A stretch of 64,000 nucleotides of DNA from Marinobacter algicola DG893 (GCF_000170835.1 NZ_ABCP01000005.1:62001-126000), one strand, 5' to 3'; counted from the first letter of the stretch, positions 9,329 to 18,865 are shown. Numbers and translations are program-made. The notes: generated by a model not told the origin, from the letters alone.

Positions 9329-10716
9329 GCGGACGCCTCCTCTGAATCAGTTGAACTCGAAGCCAGGGGAATGAAACGGGCACGCTCGGCCTCAATGGCG
9401 CGAGTCATCTCAACCTGCCAATGTTTGTGGTGGTTCACATACAGGCCTTCGTCGTCCGGGCGGGCACCGCTCATCGTCGGCTTCATGTCAATCTGGTTAG
9501 CGTGCTCATCCGGGCCGTCGATCCAGTGAGCGGCACCGCGGCTCATATCGTTCCAACGCATGTCCTGGGCTTCGTAACCGTTCTGGCAGGCACGGAATTC
9601 CTCCAGATCGTCCGGAGTGCCCATTCCGGTCACGTTAAAGAAGTCCTCGTACTGACGGATGCGCTTGGCGCGCAGCTCAGCCGGCTCATTCTTCGGGCCA
9701 AAAGCGTAAATGGTGACTTCCGTCTTGTTGACGTCGATAGGCCGGGTCACACGGATCTGTGTCGAGAACTGGTCCATCAGGTAGACGTTCGGATACAGGC
9801 ACAGATTCTTGGTGGTACGAACGATGGAATCGGCACGGGCCTCGCCGTAGGTCTTCTCCAGGCGTTCTAACTGGCTGAAGATCGGGCGTACTTCCGGGTT
9901 CAGCAAGCGGGTCCACAACATCATGTGGCCGTTCTCGAACGAGTAGAAACCACCCTCAGCGGACCAGCTCTTGGCATCCACCGCTTCGGTGCCACCCTTG
10001 TCGTAATTACGCTGGCCCATGGTGGAGAGGTAGTTCCAGTGCACGGTGCCCACGTGGTAGCCGTCCGCACCGTTTTCGGCGGTCAGCTTCCAGTTACCTT
10101 CATAGGTGTAGGTCGAGCTGCCCCGCAGGATCTCCAGGCCGTCTTCCGACTGATCCACAATGTTGTCGATGATCTTGGTGGTTTCACCCAGGTGTTCCTC
10201 AAGCGGAAGCACATCGGCATTGAGGCTGCCAAACAGGAAGCCACGGTAATTACCGAACTTCGGCATCTGCTTCAGGTCGTGGGAGCCGTCAGTATTGAAC
10301 TGCTCCGGGTAACCGCCCTTCTTCTGGTCTTTCGCCTTCAGCAACTGGCCGTCGTTCCGGAACGTCCAGCCGTGGAACGGGCAGGTAAAGGAGGTTTTGT
10401 TGCCACGCTTCTTGCGGCACAGGGTGGCGCCACGGTGCGAGCAGGTATTCAGTATCGCTTTGAGTTCGCCATCCTTGGTGCGGGTAATCACTACCGGCTG
10501 ACGACCCACAGTCACCGTAAAGTAATCGCCCGGCTCCGGGATCTGGCTTTCGTGGGCCAGGTATACCCAGTTGCCTTCAAAGATGTACTTCATCTCCAGG
10601 TCGAACAGTTCCTGGTCAGTGAAGATACCCCGGTCACACTGATAACGGCCGGTCTCCGGATCCGCTATCACCGCGTCGCGTACCTTGTCTGCAAGCTTGT
10701 CGAGTTTGCTGGTCAT
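9325..10716 (-). CDS. benA: Benzoate 1,2-dioxygenase large subunit BenA
   Basis: A 463-residue catalytic alpha subunit. The Rieske [2Fe-2S] ligands are visible as CSHRG and CPFHGW (about residues 92-117), and the mononuclear iron histidines are in the DGYHVGTVH segment about 110 residues later. It converts benzoate, O2 and NADH-derived electrons to the cis-diol. The annotated start is the ATG at 10716, eight bases after GGAG; a GTG three codons upstream has no such site. The gap to catA is only 32 bases, so cat and ben genes are probably one transcript. Confidence 0.96.
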   Translation of the reverse strand: MTSKLDKLADKVRDAVIADPETGRYQCDRGIFTDQELFDLEMKYIFEGNWVYLAHESQIPEPGDYFTVTVGRQPVVITRTKDGELKAILNTCSHRGATLCRKKRGNKTSFTCPFHGWTFRNDGQLLKAKDQKKGGYPEQFNTDGSHDLKQMPKFGNYRGFLFGSLNADVLPLEEHLGETTKIIDNIVDQSEDGLEILRGSSTYTYEGNWKLTAENGADGYHVGTVHWNYLSTMGQRNYDKGGTEAVDAKSWSAEGGFYSFENGHMMLWTRLLNPEVRPIFSQLERLEKTYGEARADSIVRTTKNLCLYPNVYLMDQFSTQIRVTRPIDVNKTEVTIYAFGPKNEPAELRAKRIRQYEDFFNVTGMGTPDDLEEFRACQNGYEAQDMRWNDMSRGAAHWIDGPDEHANQIDMKPTMSGARPDDEGLYVNHHKHWQVEMTRAIEAERARFIPLASSSTDSEEASA

Positions 10717-10748
10717 GTCGTTCACTCCGTCTTGTTCTTGGGTGGCGC

Positions 10749-11690
10749 TTAGGCAACGTCGGTTTCCAGGGCGCGACGGCGTGCGTGGCGTTCCTGGAGC
10801 TCAGGCTTGTCTGTCGCAACCAGAGTGACGTTGAACTCAACCTCGGTAATCGGTCCGTTCAAGCCATGCTGTGCGCCTGTTTCCGACTGCTCAACACGAT
10901 TGGCGGCAACCACCAGTTCTTCGCGGGTGGCAAACGCAAAATCGTCGTAGGTGTACTCGTCACCGGCAATATTGATCTGCGTGGTCAGATGCTTGTAACC
11001 CGGCTTGGACACAAAGTAATGAATGTGTGCGGGGCGTTGACCATGACGGCCCAGGTGATTCAGCAACTGCTGAGTAGAGCCTTCCGGCGGGCAGCCGTAG
11101 CCGGACGGCATGATGCTCTGGGCGGCGTACCGGCCTTCAGCATCGGTTTTGATACGACGGCGCAGGTTGTACTCGCTCTGCGACTGATCGAAATAGGAGT
11201 AGGCACCCTTGGTATCCGCGTGCCAGATATCCACGACCGCGTTCGCCAGCGGCTCACCGTTTTCGTCGGTGATCCGGCCCTTGATCAGGATGGCTTCGGC
11301 GTCGGTGTCGGAGCCGTCGTCCATGCGGTCAAAGCCGTCGCTCATGGGGGCGCCGGCCACGTATAGCGGGCCTTCGATGGTGCGCGGCGTACCACCGGTC
11401 AGGCCGGCCTGCTCGTCCTCGGCGTCCTGACGAATGTCCAGGTAGCGGTCCATACCCAGGCCCGGCGCCAGCAGAGCTGCCTCACCATTCGCGCCCAGTT
11501 CGCCCACGTAATAGACGGCGCTCCAGAACTCTTCAGGCGTGACATCAAAATCTTCCACGATCTGAAAAATATCGTGCATGACGCGATGAACGATCTTCTT
11601 CATGCGCTCATTGCCACCGTCCTTGTCGAAGCCGGCGACTTTCTCCAGCAGTTCCTTCACATCAGCGGATTGCATGGTCTTAACGGTCAT
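10749..11690 (-). CDS. catA: Catechol 1,2-dioxygenase CatA
   Basis: A 313-residue intradiol dioxygenase that opens catechol to cis,cis-muconate. The iron(III) ligands are readable as the Tyr in GPLYVAGAP, the Tyr in [11 protein letters not shown], and the two His in RPAHIHYF. Length fits bacterial CatA (about 305-311). I start at [14 protein letters not shown] (11690), which has GAGGAG upstream; a longer frame to 11774 would not match the family. A CA-rich run (11707-11720) lies just before the ribosome site and may be an Hfq/Crc target. Confidence 0.96.
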   Translation of the reverse strand: MTVKTMQSADVKELLEKVAGFDKDGGNERMKKIVHRVMHDIFQIVEDFDVTPEEFWSAVYYVGELGANGEAALLAPGLGMDRYLDIRQDAEDEQAGLTGGTPRTIEGPLYVAGAPMSDGFDRMDDGSDTDAEAILIKGRITDENGEPLANAVVDIWHADTKGAYSYFDQSQSEYNLRRRIKTDAEGRYAAQSIMPSGYGCPPEGSTQQLLNHLGRHGQRPAHIHYFVSKPGYKHLTTQINIAGDEYTYDDFAFATREELVVAANRVEQSETGAQHGLNGPITEVEFNVTLVATDKPELQERHARRRALETDVA

Positions 11691-11803
11691 TGTTGGTCTC
11701 CTCGGTCTTTTGTTGTTGTTGCTCCAGACATCCCAATCAATTGGCAACAAGTTCTGTGTGGCGCCTGAAAACATTGGGCGCCGGTATTGGCTGATTACTT
11801 CCG

Positions 11804-12094
11804 TTAGCGGTCATCCTCGTGAATGGACGACGGGTGACGGCACAGGGGCGCAACGGTGATATCCATGTACGGGAACAGCGGAAGGTTGCCGACCAGATCC
11901 TGCAACTCGGCGTTGTCCTCCACATCGAAGATACTGACGTTGGCGTAGCTGCCCGCCACACGCCACAGGTGGCGCCATTTGCCCTTTTCCTGCAGGTCCT
12001 GGGCATAAGCCTTTTCCCTTGCCTTGATGTCCGCCACCACATCGGCGGGCATGTCGTGGGGGATGTTCACCTTCATCTCAACTTTGAACAGCAT
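11804..12094 (-). CDS. catC: Muconolactone delta-isomerase CatC
   Basis: A 96-residue protein beginning MLFKVEMKVNIPHDMP, the family-typical start. It isomerises muconolactone to 3-oxoadipate enol-lactone. Length equals the canonical enzyme (about 96 residues, decameric). It lies between catB and catA on the same strand. The 113-base gap to catA contains a GGCGCC-N11-GGCGCC repeat (11760-11782) without a T-run. Confidence 0.95.
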   Translation of the reverse strand: MLFKVEMKVNIPHDMPADVVADIKAREKAYAQDLQEKGKWRHLWRVAGSYANVSIFDVEDNAELQDLVGNLPLFPYMDITVAPLCRHPSSIHEDDR

Positions 12095-12142
12095 GTGCTT
12101 TCCTCCGTTATCCAGTCTTGCGGCGTACTTACTGACGGCGCC

Positions 12143-13264
12143 CTATGCGCCTCTGCGATAGACGGCCAGCTTGTCTTCATCAATTTCGACACCCAGGCCC
12201 GGGCCCTGCGGCAGGTCCACGCCGTTGGCGTGGAAGTTCAGCGGGCGCACTACAATGTCGTCTTTCATCAGTAGCGGGCCGAACATTTCTGTTCCCCAAT
12301 GGAGGGTTTCCAGCGTGGACCAGGCGTGCAGGGACGCGGCGGTACCGATGGTGCCTTCCAGCAGGGTGCCGCCGTACAGTCCGAGTCCTGCGGACTGGGC
12401 AACCGTCGCCTGTTCCAACGCCCGAATCGGACCGCCAGCCTTGGCAATCTTCATGGCCACCGCACCGGCGAATCCTCCGGCCGCCAGGGCAAACAGATCC
12501 TTGGCATCGGCTACGGATTCATCGGCCAGAATCGGGATATGGAATTTTTCGGACAGCCGTATAAGGGCGCCGAAGTCCTTCATCGGGGTAGGCTGTTCCA
12601 CCAGGTCAATGCCCGCAGCCTGCAACTCAGCCATCCCCTTGGCTGCGGTGGCTTCATCCCAGGCCTGATTGACATCAACACGCACACTGGCCTGTTCACC
12701 CACTGCTTCCTTGATTGCCGCCACATGGCGCACATCTTCCATCACCGCGCGAGAACCAATCTTCAGCTTGAAATCGCAGTGGCGTTGTTGCGCGATCAGA
12801 CTGTGTGCCTCGTCGATATCCTTGGCGGTATCGCCGCTGGCCAATGTCCAGAGCACCGGAATGTGCTGATGCAGGGCACCGCCGAGCAGATCGGAAACCG
12901 GACGATTCAGGCGTTTGCCTTGCAGATCCAGCAGCGCAGTTTCAATGGCAGACTTGGCCAGGTTGTTTCCACGGGTCGCACGGTTTAGCCTTACCCTAAG
13001 AGTATTGATGGCATCCGCTGGCTGATCGATCAGCAGTGGCTTGAAATAGGTGTCGATGGTAAGTTTCACGCTTTCGGGGCTTTCCGGACCGTAGGCCAGA
13101 CCACCAATCGTGGTGGCTTCACCCAAACCTTCCAGGCCATCGGAATCCTTCATCCGCACGATCACCATGGTCTGAACCCCCATGGTTGTCATGGATAGTT
13201 TGTGCGGCCGGATGGTCGGGATATCGACCAGGATGGCTTCAATGGACTGAATGGTTGCGGACAT
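12143..13264 (-). CDS. catB: Muconate cycloisomerase CatB
   Basis: A 373-residue enolase-superfamily enzyme that lactonises cis,cis-muconate. The catalytic lysine motif FKLKIGS and the metal ligands in VRVDVNQAWD, DLVEQPTP and ILADES are all present in the expected order. The start MSATIQSIEAIL (13264) gives the normal length; an upstream in-frame ATG at 13333 would run into the operator region. It is the first gene of the cat-ben operon and diverges from the LysR regulator. Confidence 0.96.
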   Translation of the reverse strand: MSATIQSIEAILVDIPTIRPHKLSMTTMGVQTMVIVRMKDSDGLEGLGEATTIGGLAYGPESPESVKLTIDTYFKPLLIDQPADAINTLRVRLNRATRGNNLAKSAIETALLDLQGKRLNRPVSDLLGGALHQHIPVLWTLASGDTAKDIDEAHSLIAQQRHCDFKLKIGSRAVMEDVRHVAAIKEAVGEQASVRVDVNQAWDEATAAKGMAELQAAGIDLVEQPTPMKDFGALIRLSEKFHIPILADESVADAKDLFALAAGGFAGAVAMKIAKAGGPIRALEQATVAQSAGLGLYGGTLLEGTIGTAASLHAWSTLETLHWGTEMFGPLLMKDDIVVRPLNFHANGVDLPQGPGLGVEIDEDKLAVYRRGA

Positions 13265-13298
13265 GTGCTCTCCGAATCGCAAGTTAAAATGCCTGTAA

Positions 13299-13313
13299 TT
13301 CGGACAGTACGAA
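13299..13313. promoter_or_regulatory. LysR-type operator 1 in catB-catR intergenic region
   Basis: TTCG-N7-CGAA, a perfect four-base-arm palindrome of the T-N11-A LysR type, placed between the divergent genes, about 35 bases before catB. Confidence 0.55.
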
Positions 13314-13335
13314 GTTTCACGTATGGGAACCAATA

Positions 13336-13350
13336 TTGATTAAGTACGAA
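13336..13350. promoter_or_regulatory. LysR-type operator 2 in catB-catR intergenic region
   Basis: TTGA-N7-CGAA, an imperfect second copy. The nonamer AGTACGAAG is repeated exactly at 13306 and 13343 (37 bases apart), as expected for recognition plus activation subsites bound by one LysR tetramer. Confidence 0.5.
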
Positions 13351-13370
13351 GCAATACCCTGGAGGTATGG

Positions 13371-14273
13371 ATGGAGCTGAGACACTTGCGCTACTTCGTG
13401 GCGGTGGCAGAGGAACTGAACCTCACCCGTGCGGCAGAAAAGCTGTTTATCGCCCAGCCCCCTCTGACCCGAGCCATCAAACAGCTGGAAGAAGAAGTGG
13501 GGGTTGCGCTGTTCATCCGGAAGCCCCGGGGGCTGGTGTTGACGACTGGCGGTGAATACTTTCTTGAACAGGCGCGGCAGATTCTCGACAAGATAGCCGC
13601 AACCGTCAGCGACACCCGCCGGATCGCCCAACACCGCAAAACCGTTTTCTCCATCGGCTTCGTACCCTCTGTGTTCTACGGGCAACTGCCACTGATGGTC
13701 AGACGCCTACGGCGCAACAAGAATCTGGAAATCATCCTGCACGAACTGAAAACACGGGAGCAGGTGGACGCCCTGAAAGCGGGGAAGATTGATATCGGTT
13801 TTGGCCGGGTGCGCATCGAGGACCCGGATGTCGATCAGGAACTGCTGTTCGACGAGCCCATCATCGCAGCCATTCCCGCCGGCAACCCCCTGACCCGGCA
13901 TCCGCCGTCCATGAAGGAACTGTCGGAATGGCCGATGATCACCTTCCCGTCCGGCCCGGGCCCGAACTTCGCCGATCTGACCCAGGGCCTTTTCCACCGC
14001 CGGGGCCTGCGTATAAACGTCATGCAGCAGGTCAATGACCTGCAAACCGCCCTGTCGCTGGTTGCCTCGGACATGGGGTTCACCCTGGTGCCTGAGCAGG
14101 TCAGGCGGCTGAACCGTGAGGGAGTGGACTACATGCCACTGGAAGACGACAACATCAGCGTGCCGGTGATTGCGTCACGGCGACGGGGAGAAAACCCCAA
14201 TGCGGTCATGCGGTTGGCGAACACCATTCTGGATGAGCTGGTGGAAAACCGGCTGACGGGCCGATATCCGTAA
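13371..14273 (+). CDS. catR: LysR-type regulator CatR/CatM/BenM
   Basis: A 300-residue transcriptional activator. The N-terminal helix-turn-helix (MELRHLRYFVAVAEELNLTR, PPLTRAIKQLEEEVG) is characteristic of the CatR/BenM/CatM branch. The C-terminal part is the effector domain, which in relatives senses muconate (and benzoate for BenM). GGAGG lies five bases before the chosen ATG. It diverges from catB across two LysR-type sites and is the only LysR gene nearby, so it probably controls the whole cat-ben operon. Whether it is CatR-like (muconate only) or BenM-like (dual effector) cannot be decided by eye. Confidence 0.9.
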   Translation: MELRHLRYFVAVAEELNLTRAAEKLFIAQPPLTRAIKQLEEEVGVALFIRKPRGLVLTTGGEYFLEQARQILDKIAATVSDTRRIAQHRKTVFSIGFVPSVFYGQLPLMVRRLRRNKNLEIILHELKTREQVDALKAGKIDIGFGRVRIEDPDVDQELLFDEPIIAAIPAGNPLTRHPPSMKELSEWPMITFPSGPGPNFADLTQGLFHRRGLRINVMQQVNDLQTALSLVASDMGFTLVPEQVRRLNREGVDYMPLEDDNISVPVIASRRRGENPNAVMRLANTILDELVENRLTGRYP

Positions 14274-14275
14274 TT

Positions 14276-15055
14276 TCAGCGGGTCGTTCGCCGCACCGCC
14301 TCGGCCGCCTGCTGCAACCTTGGCAGATACACCCCCACCAAAGTGTCCATACCCACTCGCGCCGCATTGGTACTGATATTGATCGCCCCGAGCAGTTCAC
14401 CATTGCCGGCAAACACCGGCACCGCTGCGGAACGAAGGCCTGAATCAAGCTCCTGATCCACAATCGAATAGCCCTGCTTCCGAACTTTCGTGATGTCTTT
14501 CTCCAGGGCATTGGCATCGGTAATGGAAGAAGCGGTAAAGGGCTCAAGCTTCACACGGGCAAGAAACGCCTCCAACTCCGCTTCCGGCAACTGCGCCAGC
14601 AGCACCCGACCCATAGAAGTATAGGCCGCCGGAAGGCGCGTACCCACGGAAAGGGTAATGGCCATCAGCCGGTGCCTTGCTGATGAACGCACCACGTACA
14701 CCACATCATCCCCGTCCAGCACCGCCAGTGAGGACGATTCGCCCAACTCTGCCGTAACGTCCTCCAGGTATTGCTGGATAACCGCACGGTACTGGTTCGA
14801 CGATTGATAGGCATAGCCCAGTTGCAAGACGCGAGGTGTCAACTCGAACTGACGGCCGTTGCGTTTCACGAACCCCAGGGCGTGCAGAGTAAGCAGGAAA
14901 CGACGCGCCTTGGCCCGGTCCATATCCGTCCGGGTCGCCACCTCGCTCAGGGTCATCCGTGGATGCTCAGCGTCGAACGCCTGCAACACTTCCAGCCCTG
15001 ACGCCAGCGCGCCTACATAGTCCCGGTCTCCGGGCCTGAGAACCTGATCGTCCAT
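14276..15055 (-). CDS. pcaR: IclR-type regulator of the pca genes (PcaR/PcaU-like)
   Basis: A 259-residue IclR regulator: winged helix-turn-helix at about residues 13-75 (SEVATRTDMDRAKARRFLLTL) and an IclR effector domain from about 90 onward. It belongs to the PcaR/PcaU/PobR/CatR group by the DYVGALASGLEVLQAF opening and by position. In relatives it activates pca genes with 3-oxoadipate as effector. A perfect 15-bp palindrome (15105-15119) sits just upstream of its start and two more lie before pcaI, which fits autoregulation plus activation. Confidence 0.9.
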   Translation of the reverse strand: MDDQVLRPGDRDYVGALASGLEVLQAFDAEHPRMTLSEVATRTDMDRAKARRFLLTLHALGFVKRNGRQFELTPRVLQLGYAYQSSNQYRAVIQQYLEDVTAELGESSSLAVLDGDDVVYVVRSSARHRLMAITLSVGTRLPAAYTSMGRVLLAQLPEAELEAFLARVKLEPFTASSITDANALEKDITKVRKQGYSIVDQELDSGLRSAAVPVFAGNGELLGAINISTNAARVGMDTLVGVYLPRLQQAAEAVRRTTR

Positions 15056-15104
15056 TCCTGCTCCTTACTCGCCTGAACAAAGCCTTCGCAAATGGTAGCA
15101 GCTC

Positions 15105-15119
15105 GTTCGGTATCCGAAC
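15105..15119. promoter_or_regulatory. PcaR-type operator upstream of pcaR
   Basis: GTTCGGTATCCGAAC, with six-base arms that are perfect inverted repeats. It closely resembles the GTTCGATAATCGCAC half-palindrome reported for PcaR. It lies 50 bases upstream of the pcaR ATG. Confidence 0.65.
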
Positions 15120-15185
15120 ATCCGTGCATTTTTGGCAGCTGGTGAAAATTTGTACTTGACGGCAACAAAACCTTCGAGCCATTAT

Positions 15186-15200
15186 GTTCGCATATTAAAC
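15186..15200. promoter_or_regulatory. PcaR-type operator (imperfect) upstream of pcaI
   Basis: GTTCGCATATTAAAC keeps the left arm and the outer AAC of the right arm. It starts 19 bases before the next copy, and both copies are preceded by TTAT. Confidence 0.55.
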
Positions 15201-15204
15201 TTAT

Positions 15205-15219
15205 GTTCGTATATCGAAC
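15205..15219. promoter_or_regulatory. PcaR-type operator (perfect) upstream of pcaI
   Basis: GTTCGTATATCGAAC, perfect five-base arms (GTTCG/CGAAC), 31 bases before the pcaI ATG. Same family of site as 15105-15119. Confidence 0.65.
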
Positions 15220-15250
15220 TTTCAACAAACACTGCACTGGAGATTCTGTG

Positions 15251-16066
15251 ATGGCTGAATTTCTCTCTCTCAAGGACGCCGTGAGCCGCTATATCAGCAA
15301 TGGCGATACGGTCTGTATGGAAGGTTTCACGCACCTGATCCCTTTCGCTGCGGGCCACGAAATTATCCGCCAGGAGAAGCGCGACCTGACGCTCATCCGC
15401 ATGACACCGGATCTGGTGTACGACCAGATGATCGGTGCGGGTTGCGCCAAGAAGCTGATCTTCTCCTGGGGCGGAAACCCAGGCGTCGGCTCGCTGCACC
15501 GACTGCGCGACGCGGTTGAGAAAGGCTGGCCGAACAAGCTGGAAATTCTGGAACACAGCCACGCCGCTATGGCCTGCGCTTATGAAGCCGGCGCTGCTGG
15601 CCTGCCACTGGCAGTGCTGCGGGGTTACGTGGGCAGCGACCTGCCAAAGGTGAACGACCAGATCAAATTCATCGAGTGCCCGTTCACCGGAGAGCGCCTG
15701 GCCGCCGTGCCCTCCGTCCGCCCGGACGTCGCCGTGATTCATGCCCAGCGGGCCGACCGCAAAGGCAACGTGCTGATAGAAGGCATCATAGGTATCCAGA
15801 AGGAAGTGGTTCTCGCCGCCAAGCGCAGCATCGTCACCGTTGAAGAGGTGGTGGACGATCTGGGCGCTTCCGTGAACGCCTGCGTGCTGCCCTCCTGGGC
15901 GGTTACCGCCATTGCCGAAGCGCCAAAAGGCGCCAGCCCTTCCTACGCGCTGGGTTATTACGACCGCGACAACGCTTTCTACAAAGAGTGGGACGGCATC
16001 GCCCGGGACCGGGACACCTTCCAGAACTGGCTGAAAGACAACGTATTTGAAAAAGGAGCTGCGTGA
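15251..16066 (+). CDS. pcaI: 3-oxoadipate CoA-transferase subunit A PcaI
   Basis: A 271-residue alpha subunit of the succinyl-CoA:3-oxoadipate CoA-transferase. The CoA-transferase family I pattern is seen in GDTVCMEGFTHLIPFAAGHE and later KRSIVTVEEVVDD. The start MAEFLSLKDAVSRY at 15251 follows GGAG; an earlier ATG at 15203 falls inside the operator and is rejected. The stop overlaps the pcaJ start (TGATG). Confidence 0.95.
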   Translation: MAEFLSLKDAVSRYISNGDTVCMEGFTHLIPFAAGHEIIRQEKRDLTLIRMTPDLVYDQMIGAGCAKKLIFSWGGNPGVGSLHRLRDAVEKGWPNKLEILEHSHAAMACAYEAGAAGLPLAVLRGYVGSDLPKVNDQIKFIECPFTGERLAAVPSVRPDVAVIHAQRADRKGNVLIEGIIGIQKEVVLAAKRSIVTVEEVVDDLGASVNACVLPSWAVTAIAEAPKGASPSYALGYYDRDNAFYKEWDGIARDRDTFQNWLKDNVFEKGAA

Positions 16067-16842
16067 TGAGCCTTGAATTTACCGCTTCGGAAATGATGAG
16101 CGTCACTGCCGCTCGCGCACTGACCAGCGACATGACCTGTTTCGTCGGTATCGGCCTGCCCAGTGAAGCCGCCAACCTGGCGCGCCTGACCCACGCGCCG
16201 GACGTCACTCTGATTTACGAATCCGGCACCCTGCAGACCAAACCGGACGTCTTACCATTGTCCATCGGTGATGGCGAGCTGTGCGAATCGGCGTTGACCA
16301 CGGTTGGCGTTCCAGAAATGTTCCGCTACTGGCTCCAGGGTGGGCATATCAGCGTGGGCTTTCTGGGCACCGCCCAGATCGATCGTTACGCCAACCTCAA
16401 CACCACCCTGATTGGAGACTACCGCGAACCGAAAGTGCGGCTGCCAGGCGGTGGCGGTGCCCCTGAAATCGCCACCAATGCGAAGGAAGTGTTCATTACC
16501 GTGAAGCACTCCAAGCGCACTTTCGTGAAAGACGTCGACTTCGTGACCACCGTCGGTTTTGGCCGTGACGGCAAAGCACGGGATAATGTCCCTAATATAG
16601 GTCGCGGCCCCACGGTGGTGATTACCGATCTGTGCATTCTCAAGCCGGACCCGGATACCAAAGAACTGGTGGTCACGTCCCTGCACCCGAACGTAACCCG
16701 GGAAGACGTGATCGACGCTACTGGCTGGGAGATCCGGTTTGCCGATCATTTGGACACCACGCAGGAGCCCAGTGCTAAAGAGCTGGACATCCTACGTGAC
16801 CTCAAAGCACGTACCAACGCTCATCATTCAGGCCAACAGTGA
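16066..16842 (+). CDS. pcaJ: 3-oxoadipate CoA-transferase subunit B PcaJ
   Basis: A 258-residue beta subunit that carries the catalytic glutamate, in the YESGTLQ segment (about residue 51). AGGAG lies seven bases before the ATG at 16066, which shares its A with the pcaI stop. Together PcaIJ converts 3-oxoadipate to 3-oxoadipyl-CoA with succinyl-CoA as donor. Confidence 0.95.
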   Translation: MSLEFTASEMMSVTAARALTSDMTCFVGIGLPSEAANLARLTHAPDVTLIYESGTLQTKPDVLPLSIGDGELCESALTTVGVPEMFRYWLQGGHISVGFLGTAQIDRYANLNTTLIGDYREPKVRLPGGGGAPEIATNAKEVFITVKHSKRTFVKDVDFVTTVGFGRDGKARDNVPNIGRGPTVVITDLCILKPDPDTKELVVTSLHPNVTREDVIDATGWEIRFADHLDTTQEPSAKELDILRDLKARTNAHHSGQQ

Positions 16843-16850
16843 GGACTATC

Positions 16851-18053
16851 ATGACCGACGTTTATCTCTGCCACCCCCGCCGTTCAGCCATTGGTCGTTT
16901 CGGCGGCACCCTGGCCAGCGTTCGGCCCGATGACCTCGCGGCGCATATCTTCAAGGCTGTACTGGAACAAGCCCCGGAACTCGACCCCGCCGCCATCGAC
17001 GAGGTGATGATGGGGTCGGCCAACCAGGCCGGTGAAGACAACCGCAATATAGCCCGGATGTCCTCCCTTTTGGCGGGCCTTCCCACTTCCGTGCCGGGCA
17101 CCACAATCAACCGCTTGTGCGGCTCGGGCATGGATGCAGTGGGCACGGCCTTTCGCGCCATACGCGCCGGTGAAATGGAGCTGGTACTGGCCGGCGGCGT
17201 GGAATCCATGTCCCGCGCGCCCTATGTGATGGGCAAGGCCGACTCGGCGTTTTCACGGGGTCAGAAGATCGAAGACACCACCATCGGCTGGCGCTTCGTT
17301 AACCCGCTGATGAAGAAGCAATACGGCATCGATTCCATGCCGGAAACCGCGGAAAACGTTGCCGAGCAGTACCAGGTGTCGCGGGAAGATCAGGATCTGT
17401 TTGCCTTCCGCTCCCAGGAAAAAACCGCCCGGGCCCAGAAGGAAGGCCGCTTCGCAGAAGAAATCGTGCCGGTATCCATTCCGCGCCGAAAACAGGACCC
17501 GCTGGTGTTCGATACCGACGAACATCCCCGTGCAAGCACTCTGGAGAAGCTTGCGTCCCTGCCAACACCGTTTCGCGACGGCGGCAGCGTAACCGCTGGC
17601 AATGCCTCCGGCGTGAACGACGGTGCAGCGGCGATGCTGGTCGCCAGTGAGAATGCAGTGAAAGCCCACGGACTGAAACCTATGGCCCGGATTCTGGGCA
17701 TGGCCACGGCAGGTGTAGAGCCGCGTGTCATGGGCATTGGCCCGGTCCCCGCGGTTCGAAAACTGCTGGAGAAGCAAGGCATCGGCATTGACGACATCGA
17801 CGTGATCGAACTGAACGAAGCCTTTGCCGCGCAAGGGCTGGCCGTACTAAGGGAGCTGGGCGTTGCCGACGACGACCCCCGGGTCAACCCGAACGGCGGC
17901 GCCATCGCCCTTGGGCATCCACTGGGTATGTCTGGCGCAAGACTGCTGCAAACGGCAGCCCACCAGCTGCAACATTCCGGCGGCCGATACGCGCTTTGCA
18001 CCATGTGCGTGGGCGTCGGCCAGGGTATTGCAACACTTATCGAACGCGTCTGA
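16851..18053 (+). CDS. pcaF: 3-oxoadipyl-CoA thiolase PcaF
   Basis: A 400-residue thiolase that cleaves 3-oxoadipyl-CoA to succinyl-CoA and acetyl-CoA. The nucleophilic Cys is in INRLCGSGMDAV (about residue 90), the catalytic His in GGAIALGHPLGMSGAR (about 356), and the second Cys in CTMCVGVGQG near the C-terminus. The start at MTDVYLCHPRRSAIG follows GAGG. Only eight bases separate it from pcaJ. Confidence 0.96.
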   Translation: MTDVYLCHPRRSAIGRFGGTLASVRPDDLAAHIFKAVLEQAPELDPAAIDEVMMGSANQAGEDNRNIARMSSLLAGLPTSVPGTTINRLCGSGMDAVGTAFRAIRAGEMELVLAGGVESMSRAPYVMGKADSAFSRGQKIEDTTIGWRFVNPLMKKQYGIDSMPETAENVAEQYQVSREDQDLFAFRSQEKTARAQKEGRFAEEIVPVSIPRRKQDPLVFDTDEHPRASTLEKLASLPTPFRDGGSVTAGNASGVNDGAAAMLVASENAVKAHGLKPMARILGMATAGVEPRVMGIGPVPAVRKLLEKQGIGIDDIDVIELNEAFAAQGLAVLRELGVADDDPRVNPNGGAIALGHPLGMSGARLLQTAAHQLQHSGGRYALCTMCVGVGQGIATLIERV

Positions 18054-18067
18054 GGCAAGGAGCTACC

Positions 18068-18856
18068 ATGGCTTTTCTGAAACACAACGGCCGCACTGTC
18101 TGTTACCGCCTGCTCGGTGACAGCGCGAAACCGCTGCTGATGCTGGCACACCCTCTGGGCATGACGCAGGCCGTATGGGACGACATGCTCCCCGCACTGC
18201 TGAACAGCTTCCGGGTACTCACCTGGGACTTGCCAGGACATGGCGCCAGCGCGGCCTGGCCAGAGGCCAGTGACCAGATCACCCCTGAAGATCTGGCAGA
18301 GGAGGCCCTCACACTCGCCACTGCCGCCGAGGCGCAGCGTTTCCACTTCGCTGGCACGTCCATCGGGGGCGTGATTGGCCAACAGCTCGTCAGCAAACAT
18401 GCAGACCGATTGCTGTCCGCCACACTCACCAACACCGGAGCCGTCATCGGCACCCCCGATGCCTGGAACACCCGTTCTGCCAGCGTTCTGGGGCTGGGCC
18501 TGAGCACCATGGCGGTGGATATTGTGCCGCGATGGTTCGGCGCCGCCGCCTGCGAACAGCAACCAGCGCTGGTGGAAGGCTGGCGCGTGATCATGGGGCG
18601 CGGCGATAACCGTAGTTATGCCCTGCTTTGTGAAATGCTGGGGCGGGTCGACTTCCGCGAAATGCTCAGCGAGCAACGCGTGCCGCTCCGATTGGTGGGC
18701 GGGTCTGACGATGTGGCCACACCGCCAGACACGCTGAGGGCGCTGGCCGACGTGAGTGGTGCAACTGAGCCAGTCATTCTGGAGCAGGTTGGCCACGTGC
18801 CTTCCCTTGAGTGCCCGGACAAGTTGACGCAGATCCTGGTGAACAACCTGACCTGA
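18068..18856 (+). CDS. pcaD: 3-oxoadipate enol-lactonase PcaD
   Basis: A 262-residue alpha/beta hydrolase that opens 3-oxoadipate enol-lactone, the point where the catechol and protocatechuate branches would join. The nucleophile elbow GTSIGGVIG (Ser near residue 97), an aspartate in the GGSDDVATPP strand end, and the histidine in EQVGHVPSLE form the expected triad. AAGGAG precedes the ATG at 18068. pcaB and pcaC are absent here, which leaves the catechol branch as its feeder. Confidence 0.94.
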   Translation: MAFLKHNGRTVCYRLLGDSAKPLLMLAHPLGMTQAVWDDMLPALLNSFRVLTWDLPGHGASAAWPEASDQITPEDLAEEALTLATAAEAQRFHFAGTSIGGVIGQQLVSKHADRLLSATLTNTGAVIGTPDAWNTRSASVLGLGLSTMAVDIVPRWFGAAACEQQPALVEGWRVIMGRGDNRSYALLCEMLGRVDFREMLSEQRVPLRLVGGSDDVATPPDTLRALADVSGATEPVILEQVGHVPSLECPDKLTQILVNNLT

Positions 18857-18865
18857 TCGACGAGC

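Noticed and set aside
11760..11782. Terminator between catC and catA
   Set aside because: GGCGCC-N11-GGCGCC is a short six-pair stem with no T-run, and catA is likely co-transcribed.
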